Positions 11,275-23,519 are shown, counted from the first letter of the stretch. The stretch is 64,000 nt of DNA from Paraspadella gotoi (GCA_051294375.1 CM119269.1:21970815-22034814), one strand, 5' to 3'. Made by a program: numbers and translations. The notes: a model not told the origin generated them from the letters alone.

Positions 11275-11364
11275 CTGTCCCATGATCCTTGCGACGTTTT
11301 CTTTCGCCACCGCGTAGAGGAATTTGTCTCCCAATTCATCTAGTATTCGTGAGAAGAGGCGCTC
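11275..11364 (-). CDS. Gene B, exon 18
   Basis: Exactly 90 bases (30 codons), phase 0 at both ends, acceptor AATCCAAG and donor ACAG|GTGTGA. It reads ERLFSRILDELGDKFLYAV then AKENVARIMGQ, a probable amphipathic helix. It joins exon 17 and exon 19 without breaking the frame, the strongest reason to believe it despite its small size. Confidence 0.65.
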
Positions 11365-11613
11365 CTTGGATTAAAAATAGATTAGAAATAGATTAGATAT
11401 AAAAAAGTTGAAAATGGAAGAGGAAAAAAATATAAATATTAAATTAAAATTGGCTAAAGAGGAAATCGATAGTTTCGTCAGCTGTTCTACAATTATTAGT
11501 TATAACTTTTGAGCCTAAGCTAGCTTAACATTACTATAAATCTATCAATCATTCGAACGTCCAAGCTTATGAACGCATGCATTGGACTATGCTTATCCTT
11601 ACCAAAAACTTAC

Positions 11614-11696
11614 CTTTTCGGAAATGAGAATAGTGTCGCTCTTCGTCGGCCGCATTGGTCCATCGAACAGGACGGAAAAGTCTTCATGACTTTGTC
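11614..11696 (-). CDS. Gene B, exon 17
   Basis: Acceptor TTTATTTCAACAG, strong donor GAAAAG|GTAAGT, 83 bases, entry phase 1, exit phase 0. It reads QSHEDFSVLFDGPMRPTK then SDTILISEK. The join to exon 18 is in frame. The upstream neighbour (12430-12483) exits in phase 2, so one small exon or an indel is missing between them. Confidence 0.6.
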
Positions 11697-11704
11697 CTGT
11701 TGAA

Positions 11705-12375
11705 ATAAACGCTTTGTGGTCAGGTCCAGTTCTCTCTCGGTCTCTCAGTGCGGTGCTCGTCTCGGTCTCGTGCTCGTCTCTCTCTCTGCTCGTCGTCTCT
11801 CTCTGCGTCGCTCGGTGCGTTGCTCTCTGCGTCTCTCGTCTCTCTCTCTCTGCTGCCTCCTTCTCCCGTCTCTCTCTCTCTTTGTTGATGTAAGATGTAC
11901 CAATTACGAGCAGATTTTGAGAAGGCGTTCATAAGTTTCCGGTATTCATAATAGATCAGGAGAATATGGCCTTGGATGCAGCAAGCTTGAGTCCCACTTA
12001 CTGAATACGTAAAAAATAATACTCTGTTACAAAGAATAAAAACGAATTATAAAAACTGAGGACTCTGGTTATTGATAGTATTGATCAATTAACATTGGGC
12101 GATTAATAGTTGTTGTGATACTAGTGTGGATCACCAATAGAACGCTTGTTGGGGTTTCCAACAAAAAATGTCTTGCTTAAATTGTGAGTTAGGAAAGGAG
12201 CCCATGCCTATTGTCCACGAGAATACTGTAGAATGATGTCGAGTTGTTCAGTTACCAGTGGTTGATGAGAAGGAGACTCAAAACGTATTAATACTTACAA
12301 AGTGTATACAGATAATGTAGCTTTTGTAGGGGCAGTTTAAGAGGCTACAAGGGGCCTAAAGCTCGCAGCTTGTTG
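11705..12375 (+). pseudogene. Possible retroelement relic in an intron
   Basis: A CT-rich stretch (11716-11885) is followed by sequence reading ADFEKAFISF on plus near 11907-11935. This resembles the DFEKAFD motif of non-LTR reverse transcriptases. Further on, at 12165-12335, a frame with internal stops reads CELGKEPMPIVHENTVE and QLPVVDEKETQNVLILTKC. I cannot tie these to one element. They look like decayed coding sequence from an inserted element. Confidence 0.25.
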
Positions 12376-12429
12376 GTTTTTCGAAGATGTCAAATTCAAT
12401 TTTCTCTCTCTCTCTGTCTCTCTCTGTAC

Positions 12430-12483
12430 GGCGGTGTCGAAATCAATCCAGCCTTTTCAAGTTCTTTTTCTTGCTTAATCAAA
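12430..12483 (-). CDS. Gene B, exon 16 (small)
   Basis: Acceptor TTTATTTTCAG, 54 bases, entry phase 2 matching exon 15. It reads LIKQEKELEKAGLISTP and then meets the donor CC|GTACAG, which runs directly into GAGAGAGACAGAGAGAG. This is a short, charged helix. The next phase does not match exon 17, so a piece is missing downstream. Confidence 0.5.
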
Positions 12484-12977
12484 CTGAAAATAAAGATATC
12501 CTAATTGTTAATATTATCTAATATTGTTCAAATTGTTTATACTGGAGAAGTGAACGCAGCTAGTATAATACTGGTCGTTGCTCCTTTTTTAAAACAAAGT
12601 TATCAAGTTAGACGGAAGAGGTCGTAAGCAAGTTACCACGGCCCAACCGAAAAACTCGTTGAAAACAAAAGATATTTTTCAAAAAAATAAGAATAAATTT
12701 CTAAACTTGTACGAATAAATTTAAATAAAAAATATTCAACACAGATGTTTTTTTACCACATGAAATTTTAAAAAAATGTACTAATCAGTAAAGAATTGAT
12801 TATTAGTAATGACGTTTTAGACAAAAGCTTTTTGGATTGATAAAATCTTCTCCCGAGAAAAGGTAATTTTTATCAACCTTTCATAACCAATCAAAAAACA
12901 TTCTCCTTATACGATCATACTTCTACAGTAAACGCCCTCCAAACCAAGCATTCCACCTGACCAAGCTTTCTTCTCAC

Positions 12978-13183
12978 TTATCGTAAATCTCTTTCAACTC
13001 TGGTGGAATCTCTTGTCCTTCAGCAAGGAGTTCCTTGATTCTCGCCTCAGCTTCGGCCTTCAACGAACCCAATGAAGTCAGCGAATCTCGACTCTCGATC
13101 TCAGCCGCTTTCTTCTGAAGCTTGGCGAGCTTGTCGAGCAAATGCTTGGGCGGGTCCTTGCCCGCCTTTCGGTAAGCCTCGAT
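12978..13183 (-). CDS. Gene B, exon 15, PPEL-type coiled coil
   Basis: Acceptor GTCAATCCAG, donor GATAA|GTGAGA, entry phase 0, exit phase 2. It reads IEAYRKAGKDPPKHLLDKLA, then KLQKKAAEIES, and ends LLAEGQEIPPELKEIYD. Two copies of a motif are visible: (R/E)xGxxPPxxL followed by a heptad-rich helix. The same motif occurs in exon 13 (KVGQEPPPELEQKL), so the protein carries repeated modules. If the GTGAGA donor were not used, the frame would stop at once (TGA) and this would be a terminal exon. Confidence 0.65.
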
Positions 13184-13472
13184 CTGGATTGACGAGTGAA
13201 AGGGAAAGAAAGCTGAAGAATGAGATTCAGGTAAACTGAATAAAACTGAAAGTCAACTGAAGAATGAGTTTCGTGTTTATCTCAATTTCGGTCAAAAGAA
13301 CTCAAATCGAGGAGAATGAAAACAAATTTTAGCTTTATTCTTTTAGGTAAAGTTTTAAGAGGACTATGGGACTAGCAGCAGAAGATTGACTAATTTTGTT
13401 CATTTGTAAACTTTACAATTATTACGACGAGGTAAAACTTTGAACTCGCACAGTATGCCACCATGCCACTTT

Positions 13473-13476
<4 letters not shown>

Positions 13477-13562
<86 letters not shown>
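13477..13562 (+). repeat. (CT)n microsatellite touching a splice site
   Basis: A pure CT tract of about 86 bases. On the transcribed (minus) strand it is (GA)n and begins immediately after the gene B exon 14 donor position, with no spacer. It belongs to the intron between exons 14 and 15. Confidence 0.9.
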
Positions 13563-13564
<2 letters not shown>

Positions 13565-13716
13565 CTGTTTCTCCACATCCTCGATGCTTTTCTTGATCAT
13601 CGCCCTCATTTGTTCCTTCAACTTGTCTCCTTCGACAATTGCTCCTTCCTTTGCTTCTATTTCCTTCAAAGCTTTGAGCACAGATTCGCGGGGCTTTTTG
13701 CCCAAACGTCGCGCCT
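13565..13716 (-). CDS. Gene B, exon 14
   Basis: Acceptor TTTTTCTAG, entry phase 1 (fits exon 13), 152 bases, exit phase 0 (fits exon 15). It reads ARRLGKKPRESVLKALKEIE then GDKLKEQMRAMIKKSIEDVE, a strongly helical, charged segment. The donor is AAACAG|GCGAGAG, a GC rather than GT donor, continuing into (GA)n. Either a rare GC-AG intron is used or a base is wrong. Confidence 0.65.
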
Positions 13717-14689
13717 CTAGAAAAAGAAAAATTGATTATTTATAATTATTNNNNNNNNNNNNNNNNNNNNNNNNNGGAGAGAGATTTATATCATTGATCA
13801 AACATCGGAATTATGATTCTCGACAAATGATGTCGTATCTGTCCTCTCATCCGTCCATCTGTCTGTCTGCTGTCGTCCTCCAATACACGTGGACTGTGGA
13901 TGGATTGGATTGAATTTTGTGTGATGGGTAGGGGAAGTGTGTTACTACTGAGCTACGATATGATAGTTTGATGCGAATGAGTTAATGAGTTTAAACTAGG
14001 AAAAAACAAAAAATATATATTCACGTATCGGAAGTGGATGGGCGGATTGAACCTGGAATTCTTGTAATGGATGGGTAAGAAAAGTGTTGTGAGTTAATTT
14101 GGAAATCAGTTTCCGATTGGAATTGCTATGAAGTAGAAATGTTTTAGTTTATTGATTCATGCTGGTCTTATATTTGCCTTTTAATATTAAATGTAAATGC
14201 CACAGAATGTATTAAATTAATCAAAATACATTAATTCAGTTATCATAATCAATTACGTCCATTTACTCTAATCAAGTAATTACATCTAATCAGTCAATCA
14301 ATTCAAGTCAAATTGTTAATCGAGACGCATATTCTCATCGTACGTTCATTGCCCCCCTGCTTTAGTCGTAGTTAGTGACAAAAAGTCCTAAAAACAAGCA
14401 TTTAGGGATCAAATTAATTAATTAATTGCCTGAATTAATTAATTAATTAACGTATTGAATTATATTAATTAATTAAGATTAAATTATCGATAATGCATGA
14501 GTGGGCAGATTGCCGACAACTTGTTGCTCAAGCTTGTTAAATTTGAAGTTCGGCATTGGATCTTCCACTTCATAAGATTTCCATTGAATGCAGATGTTTT
14601 CCTTTCGAATTAAGATTTATTCTAGGTTTGAATTAATTTAAATTTATTCTCTTCATTTAAGATTTCTTCCCGCCACTGTGATTGTTTAA

Positions 14690-14893
14690 CGCATCCTACG
14701 CACAGAAGAAGAGGATAGAGGAGTTCGGGAAAGCGTGGGAACAGGAGCCGCCGCCGGAGCTGGAGCAAAAGTTGAAGAACGCGACGCGGAGACGGATTCA
14801 TATTAACGAAGGCTGTCCAACGAACCACGGTCTTGCGGAAAGTTGGAAGAAGCGGAACAGCCATGAAAGAGGCGCTGGGCACGAAAGAAATAG
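14690..14893 (+). pseudogene. Broken inverted copy of gene B exon 13
   Basis: The plus strand reads EPPPELEQKLKN, matching the clean minus-strand exon at 19130-19308, but insertions shift the frame several times before a GGTGAGT donor-like end. It adds nothing as a gene. It is useful as a gauge of the error or decay rate in this arm. Confidence 0.7.
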
Positions 14894-14929
14894 ATGGTGA
14901 GTCCCCGGAGTTAAGAAGGTGAAGAGTGA

Positions 14930-15300
14930 AACATAGACGAACATGAGACATGGTATGACGTGAGAAATGAACGACATAGACACTGACAGACACTGAGACA
15001 TAGATATGAACGTGAGACATGAATGAATGAGACATGAATATGAACAATGCAGAACATGAACGTGGGACATGATATGAACGTGAGACATAGAACGTGAGAC
15101 ATGAATATGACCATGAGAACAATGACGTGGGACCATGAATATGCACGTGAGCAATGACAGTGAAGACATGATATCGACATGAGACATGAAGTGGGACAAT
15201 GATCTGACAACCGTGAGCACATCACGTGAGACAATGATAATGCAAAGTGAGACACTGACGTGAGACATTGACCCACTTGAGCACTAAATGATATAGCGTG
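14930..15300 (+). repeat. Minisatellite, ATGAACGTGAGAC words
   Basis: Loosely repeated words of ATGAACGTGAGAC, GTGAGACATGA and similar, unit length about 13-17 bases. It is the inverted partner of the cleaner CATGTCTCACGT array at 18845-19110. It lies in an intron next to the exon 13 copy, beginning right after the donor. Confidence 0.75.
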
Positions 15301-16705
15301 AGACTGCAGACATGACGGATTCAAGCAAACCCTGGTTAGCAAATCCACTGGATACAGAAAAGAAAAAAGTAATATATCATGTAAACTATCAACAATAAGA
15401 AAAAATATAATAATACCATCTTGAAAGAAAAATCATGAAGTTTAAAAGATGTTTGCGAACATGCATAAAACGCATTTAACTTCTCAAAATTCTTAATCCA
15501 ACCAGTAACCAAAGCTGGGAATCGCTACAAAAATTATTTCTTCCATAGAGCAAGAAACTTTGGTTTCTGCCTTACAGAAACCCTTTCTAGTTATTAATTT
15601 ATCAAGCAGGAAAAAAATCAGATTTACAAGGTTGGTACATTCGGAAAGCTTAAGGGTATATCCCCTCTTCTCTATGCTGAGTCTTTCTTGTAACAATTTA
15701 GGTAAAAAACTTCATAATGGACAGACCGAATGCTGTGATGCACTGGTCAACTATGGATCGGAACGGTTTGAAAACTAGAAAGTCTCTCTCAACTTTAAAT
15801 TAATGGTTAAGCGTGACTGTTAGAGTTATGAAAATGAAAATATTTTTAATTTAGCTTATTGATAAGCGCATGGAACATTTAACGATTATTCCATTATGTA
15901 CTTTATAAAGTTATAGATTCTGATTAGAGCATATCTACAAGTTAGATTAGCAAGTTCATAATTAATACAAATTCTTAAATTCTCTGTATTTATTAATGAA
16001 AATTTAACAAAAATTTTTGGATCATAATACAAATATTATAAAAGCTTTGATGCAGCACTCCCACTATCGAACTAATTCAGTTGCCAACTCGGAAATTCGA
16101 TTTAGTAATGACAGAAAAAGCAAATTTATTTTGAGAGAACTAAAACAGATAATAAAAAGTGTATCCACTTTTGGGCCGCGCCTTCTGGTCACTCCTATCC
16201 GAAGCTTCGAGCTTAGCCAATTTTTCAATATGTTCTTAAACCTATAAGCAGCCACTCCTGTTTCTTCAGTTTTTTAAAGGGAGGACAAGCTAATTACCCC
16301 AATCTTCGCTTGCCAAAATAATACCATGAAATTGGTTACACAGCGCAAATATAAAATTATGCCATTCATTTAATATATAAGCTATCTTGTCCTGGGGACT
16401 TTGGACCAGCTTATGGTGGTTTAAGCGTTGACACAGAAAAAGCAGTCTTGGGGGAAATTGATTTAGTCACCGCAGCTAGAATTGGGGCTTGAATAAAGCG
16501 GAGTATTATTCTCCCACATAAATCTGTAACTAGGGGTCCTAAAAACTTAATAAATTTTTTTTAAAGCAAATACGATTTTCGCCCGACAATTTTGGGCCGA
16601 TTTTTTGTGAGTCTATTAATTGATAATTGATTAAAATAAATTTATAGCAAAAAAACGTCATGAAGTTAATTATCATTTAAAAAAAATTCTGAGTAAGTCT
16701 ATCTC

Positions 16706-16834
16706 TACTGAGCAATAAAGTACGGCAGTCTGGTTTCTTTCGTATCATCCGATTTGGCTCACGGGGGTATTATCTAACATTTAAAATTTAAGCATAAACT
16801 CCAAGTCGAATATTCTGGGTTTAATAATTAATAA
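16706..16834. repeat. Palindrome centre with short loop
   Basis: The words CTGAGTAAGTCTATCT (about 16690-16705) and AGATAGACTTACTCAG (about 16834-16850) face each other across about 130 bases that show no further symmetry. The arms on both sides remain complementary for about 3 kb with indels. A loop this short in so long a palindrome fits a read folded back on itself, or a recent inverted duplication. Confidence 0.7.
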
Positions 16835-19129
16835 GATAGACTTACTCAGATTTTTTTAAATGATAATTAACTTCATGACGTTTTTTGTGTATAAATTTTA
16901 TTTTAATCAATTATCATTAATAACTCACAAAATCGCTAAATTGTCGGCGAATCGTATTTGTTAAAAAAAATTTATTAAGTTTTTAAGACCCTAGTACAGA
17001 TTTATTGGGAGAATGATACTCCAGCCTTTATTCAAGCAATTCTAGCTGGCTGCAAAGCAACAGTGTTCCAAGACTCAGAGCTTTTGCTGGTCAAACAGTT
17101 AAACCACAACAGCCTGTCCAAAGTCAGGGACAAGATAGCTATTTATTAAATGAATGGATAATTTATATTGGGTTGTACCAATTTATGGATTATGTGCAAG
17201 ACGAAGATGGGTATTAGCTTGTCCTCCCTTTAACATGAAGAAACAGGAGTGGCTTATGGTAAGAACATTATGAAAAATTGGTAGTCCAAGCTCGATAGAG
17301 GTGACAGGAAGGCGGCCAAATTGAACACTTTTAATTATCTTATTAGTTCTCTCAAAAAAATTTTTTTTTCCTTCTTATTACTAATTCGAATTTTCGATGC
17401 AACTTTTTGAATTAGTTCATTGTGAGTGTTGCACTAAAGCTTTTAAATATTTATTTATGACAAATTTTTTTAAATTTTCATAAATAAAACAAAAATTTAA
17501 AAAGTTGTATTAATAAACTTCATCTAACTTTTAAAGCTCCTACTCAGAATCTATTAACTTTTAAATTGCTTGAGAGTCATCGTATATGCGGTATGAGTAC
17601 ATAGTTATAGGTGATTAACATCGTTTGTTATGAAGGAAAACGGCATATTAATTTTATGTATTATGAAGCATATATATTGAGGGTCGGGATAACATCGCTT
17701 AACCATTGGTGTCATACGACTCTTGCAGAAGTAAAACATGCAAGAAAAAACAGACACAAAAAAGTAAAAAAAATATTTAGTTGGTTTTAAAAGAGAGGAG
17801 AGAGAATACGAGAAGTGAAAAAGAAGATATGAGGTTCAAAGTTAAGGACAAAGCACAAGAGAAAAGAAAGAGAAATAAAGAGAAGAAAAGAGGGGAAATA
17901 AAACACACGCATGGAGGATCTGCTCTTTCTACAAAGAGCTAAAGACATATTAGAAGATGGGGGTGGGGGTTCTTTCTCTTTCTTTCTCTTGAGCTTTTGT
18001 CCTTAACTTTGACCTCATATTTCTTTTCACTCTTATTCTCTTCTACTCTCTTTTAACCAAATATTTGTTTTACTTTTTGTTGTGTTCTGTTTTTTTCTGT
18101 TGCATTGTACTTCGCAAATGAACTTATGGTTAAAGCGCGACATGTTAACCGAAATCTATTAGGCTCAAGAGGAGCATTAAAAAAAAATTAAATAGTGCGT
18201 TTTCCTCATAAAACGATGTTAATCACCAATCTATTAGTAAAGAATTGAAAAAATTTGAAAACCACCATTTTTAACTTTATAAGAAGTAATAAAATAATCG
18301 TTAATATGGCTTCCGTGCGCTTAAATCAATAAGGGCTAAATTTTAAAAAATTATTTTCATTTTCAATATACTCTAACAGTAACTTAACCATATGTTATTT
18401 GAGAGAACTTCTAGTTTTCAACCTGTTCCGACCAAGTGACCAGTGCATCACAGCATCGGCTGCATAAAAGTTTTTTACCTAAATTTTTACAGAAAGATCA
18501 GATAGAGAAGAGGGGATATACCTTAGCTTTCCCGATGTACCAACCTGTAAAATCTGATTTTTTTCCTGTGATAATTAATAACTAGAAAGGGTTTGTAAGC
18601 AGAAACCAAAGTTTTTTGCTCTATGAAGAATAATTTTTGTAGCGATTCCGAGCTTTTGGTTACTGGTTTGGATAGAATTTTGAGAATGTTTTAAAGCGTT
18701 TTTAAGCAATGTTTCGAACATCTTAAAAAATTCATTGATTTTTCTTTCAAATGGTATTATTAATTTTTCTTATTGTTGTATAGTTTACATATAATTAATT
18801 TTTCTTTCGTATCAGTGGATTTGGCTAACGGGGTATTGCTTGATCCTCATGTCTCATGTCTCACGTCATATCATGTCTCAAGTGGTCATGTCTCACGTCA
18901 TGTCTCACTTCATATCATGTCTCACGTCATGTCTCACGTCATATCATGTCCCACGTCATGTCTCATGTCATATCATGTCTCACGTCATGTCTCACGTCAT
19001 ATCATGTCTCATGTCGTCATGTCTTATGTCGTCATTTCTCACGTCAAATCATGTCTTATGTCGTCATATCTCACGTCATACCATGTCTCATGTCGTCATG
19101 TTTCACTCTCACTTTATAACTCAACTCAC
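16835..19129 (-). repeat. Right arm of the palindrome, intronic
   Basis: This is the counterpart of the left arm. It holds a copy of the interspersed repeat at about 17090-17230, a purine-rich stretch near 17790-17960, and the CATGTCTCACGT minisatellite at 18845-19110 that ends next to the exon 13 donor. No exon other than exon 13 at its right edge was found. Confidence 0.7.
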
Positions 19130-19308
19130 CATCTATCTCTTTCTGCAGCGCTTCCTTCATGGCTTCTGCTTCTTCTAACTTCCGAAGACCAGGTTTCGTT
19201 GGATCAGCCTTCCGAATGAATTCCTTCTTCTTCTCCAGCTCCTTCAACTTTTGCTCCAGCTCCGGCGGCGGCTCCTGTCCCACCTTTCGAAGCTCCTCTA
19301 TCTCTTCT
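19130..19308 (-). CDS. Gene B, exon 13, PPPEL coiled coil
   Basis: Acceptor ATCTTCCACAG, 179 bases, entry phase 2 (fits exon 12), donor GATG|GTGAGT, exit phase 1 (fits exon 14). It reads EEIEELRKVGQEPPPELEQK, then LKELEKKKEFIRKADPTKPG and LRKLEEAEAMKEALQKEID. The RKxGQEPPPEL turn flanked by charged helices is shared with exon 15. This is the clean copy of the palindrome pair. It is probably a structural or scaffold segment; no named family is recognised. Confidence 0.72.
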
Positions 19309-19399
19309 CTGTGGAAGATGGCGTTAAAAATCAAAGTGGGGGAGGAAATCTAAATGAAGAGAATAAATTTAAATTAATTCAACCTAGAATAAATCTTAA

Positions 19400-20640
19400 T
19401 TCGAAAGGAAACATCTGATTCAATGGAAAATCTAGATATGAAATTCAATGCCAACTAAAATTTAAGCAAGCTTAAGCAAACAATGTCGGATCTGCCCACG
19501 ATCATTATCGATAATTAATTAATTAATTAATAATTAAATAATTCAAGTTAATTAATTAAGCAATTAATTAATTAATTTGATTCCAAATGTTAGTTTTTAG
19601 GACTTTTGTCACTAACTACTAAAAAAGCAATGACGATGAGAATAATGCCGATAACGATTGACTTGATTGACTGATTAATTAATTATTGATAAATAAATTT
19701 ACTAATTGATTAATTAACTGATTAATTATTTTATTAATTAATACATCTTGCATTTACATTTAATATAAAAGGGAAAAAAAGCATAATCAATTAGTGAAAC
19801 AGGTTTTTTGTTTTTTCCATTAAAACTCATTTCCACTCAAACCATTCCATCAAAACTTGATTTCCAGCTTATTCACACACTTTCCTACCCACATACAAAA
19901 TTCCAGTTCAATCACCCCATCCACTCATGAGCAATTGGTGTTCAGATTGTGAAATATATTTCTTTGTTTTTTCCATTTAAACTCATTTCCACTCGGACGA
20001 ATCCATCAAAACTTATCTAGCTAATATCACACACTTCCCTACCCACACACAAAATTTTGATCCTATCCATCCATCCAGTCACGAGTAATTGGTATTTTTT
20101 GCTAAGGTGGGACGGACGGATGCACGGACAGACATCATTTTTTTTGTATAATTTATCATAATTCGATGTTCTGACATGATATGAGTGCCCGACAATATTG
20201 AGGGGGCGGACCGACGGACCGACAAAGTGAATTATAGAGTCGGGATCTGCTGATATGCAGATCCGACTAAAAAAAAAAATAATTGTAAATAAACAAAACT
20301 TGAAACCGTGTGAAATTCAATATTCAGGGCCGAATTGTGGCAAACTTAAAGTGAAGGAAAAGATTGCAATATTTGTGGATAAGGCGCTAAGTGGGCTGAA
20401 GACTCTTCAGTGAAGAGTGCTTTCCGCAACTTCTTTAACCCCCTCTAGCAGCGATGGAACGGGCCCTGTGATTGGAATCATGCTTGAGGGTTCTCCAGGC
20501 TTCCAAAGTGGTTTGAAATTTGTAGAGAACTAAATAAGTTTTTCACAGACAACAATTAATTTATTTAAATTTATTTAATTTATTAAAAGGTTGTACCAAT
20601 TTCAGTATCCGATTTCTAACTTTCAGCCAAAGTCAACAAC
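19400..20640. other. Intron of gene B, AT-rich
   Basis: Contains TTAATTAATTAA-type repeats (19510-19745) and the clean arm of two similar 130-170-base blocks (about 19800-19950 and 19960-20110, both with TTTTCCATT, CATTTCCACTC and CCTACCCACA words). These two look like tandem duplicates. No exon seen. Confidence 0.55.
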
Positions 20641-20704
20641 TCAAAGCCCACCCGACCCCCTTACCCTCCTAACCCCCTTAATCCCCTACCCCCCTACCCC
20701 TCAC

Positions 20705-20943
20705 CTGATCGCCCTCTGTTCATCCACGACCTTGTCAAAGACTTCCTTTCGTTTCGTGATCTCTTTATTAATCTCCACGATCTGCCTTTGAATGACGAGG
20801 GGCAACTCGGCCAGCGCCTCCTCGAACGATTTCTCCGCCGCCTCCTTCATCTCCGTCAATTCACGCATCTCCCTTTGGAGGGTGTCCACTTTGAGCTGCA
20901 CCTCCTGGTCGATGCGGCGTCCGTGCCTACGCGCACGCGCCAC
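20705..20943 (-). CDS. Gene B, exon 12, long coiled coil
   Basis: Acceptor ACCACGACAG, entry phase 0, 239 bases, donor ATCAG|GTGAGG, exit phase 2 that fits exon 13. It reads RHGRRIDQEVQLKVDTLQRE, MRELTEMKEAAEKSFEEALA and QRQIVEINKEITKRKEVFDK, a nearly continuous helix with heptad spacing. Its upstream partner is uncertain, because the assembly is scrambled between 21 and 36 kb. Confidence 0.7.
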
Positions 20944-21203
20944 CTGTCGTGGTTGATGCAAAAACAATCATCAACTACATTTAACATACAACAACGTTTA
21001 AACTATCTTGTTTCTTGACTTTGTTCCGAGATAAGGCATTCGAATTTCTTATAAGATAATAACGTAGTTTAACGCCTCCCAGATTACCTGGCTTTCCTAT
21101 CAATAATAAAATCTTTTAATTGTACTGAATAAAAATCTTCCCTAACTCAAAAAAAAACAACAAAAAAAAAGAATTCTGCCCTCATCTTTTCGCTTTTGAA
21201 AAA

Positions 21204-21204
<1 letters not shown>

Positions 21205-21271
<67 letters not shown>

Positions 21272-21285
21272 TTCTCTCTCTCTTC
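21205..21285 (+). repeat. (CT)n microsatellite before exon 5 copy
   Basis: A CT tract of about 80 bases immediately before the TTCCAG acceptor of the plus-strand copy of gene B exon 5. It is the inverted partner of the GA tract at 39275-39355. Confidence 0.9.
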
Positions 21286-21889
21286 CAGACACATCTTCCA
21301 CGTCGTGGAAGACTGCTTAGAAAGAGCTGGCGATGCGATGGAAGCGCAGACGAGCAATACTCATCGACCGCAATTCTTTTACTCGACGACGGCTCGGCGA
21401 AATGCTTGCAGGATGGTCGCGGCGGACGGCGCTGCTGAGCTGCGGGAAGCGGCGGAGCTGGAGAAGCGCATCCGGGAGTGGAGGAAGCTAAGGCGACGAA
21501 GCGATCTCAACGAATTCACTGGAGGAATTCGACGAACGTCATCTTCGACGTTGTGTTTGCAGACATCAACGGATTGCCTCATGCGGACCAGAAAGGGGAC
21601 AAGTACAAAAGAGAAGGAAAAGGTTTTAAAAGAAGAATTGATTTAGCCTTTTATGGCGTTTAGCTGTTGATAGATTTCATTCATTGTTTGTTGCTCATGA
21701 TTCATTATTCTTTATATATTCATATCAGTTTTGATTCATTTATTTCTTTATTTATCATTCTTTTTATCCGGCATTTATTTATTTTATTTAAACATCGTTC
21801 AATCATTGCCTTTTTATTCAGTGATTTTTATTTTTTCTATTTTTTTTATTACATATTAGTAATTGTAACATTGAATGAATCATTCTAAG

Positions 21890-22075
21890 TTCATCATTTT
21901 ATCATTATTTCTGTTCCTTCATCATTCATTCATTCATTCTCATTCATTCATTTATAATTCATACATTTATTCCCTTCATTCCATTCAAGCACTCATTCAT
22001 TCATTCATTCATTCATTCATTTCATTCATTCATTTCATTTTCATTCGTTCAGCCATTCATCATTCATTCCCCCAG
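21890..22075 (+). repeat. (ATTC)n-rich intron segment
   Basis: Runs of CATTCATTC with interruptions up to the CCCCCAG acceptor of the exon 6 copy. It is the shorter, noisier partner of the long (TGAA)n array at 38457-38660. Confidence 0.8.
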
Positions 22076-22957
22076 GAAATTGTGCGAAAGATGCCGAGTT
22101 TGCTCGCCAAGGAGGCAGGTGAAGAAGTCGGGCGAGGAACTCGTGAGAGAAAGCAAGTCATTGCGGGAGACCACCTCTGGACGAGGGCGTTGGACTTTGG
22201 GAGGAAGGGGGAGGCCTTAGGCGGCGAAGGTCAAAGGTTAGAGAGAAAGACACACAGAGAGAGAAGAGAGAGACAGGGAGATGAGAGAGAGAGAGACATC
22301 CATTCCTTTCCTTCTTTTTTTCGTATAGGAAATTCCTGGATCGAAGCAGCGCTGAATTTATGAGAGACGAATTAAAATGGAATTTCTTCCCTCGTTTGTG
22401 ATCGATGCAGTCGACGACGCGCTGCTGGAGGAGGACCGTCTTGTTGGCCATGTGACGAAAGTCATCGCCTTTTCATCGACAAAAAGTGAGGGCGCTTTTT
22501 TCCGAAACCGCCCCATTCACCTCGGTGTTATAATTAGCGTCTTAAGGATTAGTAATTTAAGACCGGTGGCGATCTCGAAAAGAATGCCCATTCAAAATTC
22601 TATCACAGGTTCCAATTCAAAATTCTATACAGGTCCATTCAAAATTCTTATCCACAGATCATTTAAAATTCTTATCACAGGTCCCATTTAAAATTCTTAT
22701 CACAGGATTCCATTCAAAATTCTTATCAAGGTCATTACAAAACTGCTTGATGTGGAAGCGATAGAAGAAACTCGGACTCACTGGTGAAATGGAAGAGGAT
22801 CTGACCGACCTTGAATATCAAAGCGCAGTTCGATCGAACTGTGTCTACCCAAACGCGCTGCCTCAGAAATTGAGACTTACCCCCTTTTTGAGGAAGAGGA
22901 AGATGATGAGGCGGGACGAGGTGAGGGGGAGGGGAGGGAGAGAGAGAGAGAGAGAGC

Positions 22958-22991
<34 letters not shown>

Positions 22992-23519
22992 CACGAGAGA
23001 GAAGAGAGAGAGAGAGAAAAGAGAGAGAGAGAGTTTTAAAATTGACACGATCTAAATTTTCTTTTTTTTCAATCAAAAAGCTAGTTACGTTATTTTATTC
23101 ACACAATATCATTTAAGGAATTATAAGTATTATTTCGTATATACGTACTACCACCTCTCTCCAAGTCTCGACAAAACTCAAGATCTTATAAACTCTCCCG
23201 CGAGGAATTTCCGGGGAAGATGATTTATAACTTTGGGCGCAAAAAGGAATTTGCCGCCTTCGAGAAACCAAGAGCAAATCTTGGCAGCCGACGTCGACAG
23301 AATTGAGACTTCGGCGGTTAGAGAGCCGCGAACCCAGTGAACCAAAAAACAAGTATTTAAAGAGTAAAGACGTTTAGCAATTAAATCATTTCATTAACAA
23401 TGAATTCCGTGAGATATTTTTCTCTGTCACAGAAGGGAAACCAGTGAAATTTTAACGAAAAAAAATGGAAAAAATTTTATGAAAATTTAAGAAATTATTT
23501 CATTGATTAGTTACTTTTT

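Larger units (their letters stand above)
13776..16705 (+). repeat. Left (noisy) arm of a 6-kb palindrome
   Basis: From 13776 to about 16705 the sequence is the inverted counterpart of about 16835-20150, with many small indels. It contains a broken plus-strand copy of gene B exon 13 at 14690-14892 and a TGAGACATGAA-type minisatellite at 14930-15300. The centre is near 16770. The clean exon is on the right arm, and the whole structure lies inside the intron between exons 13 and 14. Confidence 0.8.

Noticed and set aside
11699-12167. Solo LTR beginning TGTTG and ending CAACA
   Set aside because: The left end is the acceptor of gene B exon 17, no target-site duplication flanks it and there is no second copy in the window.
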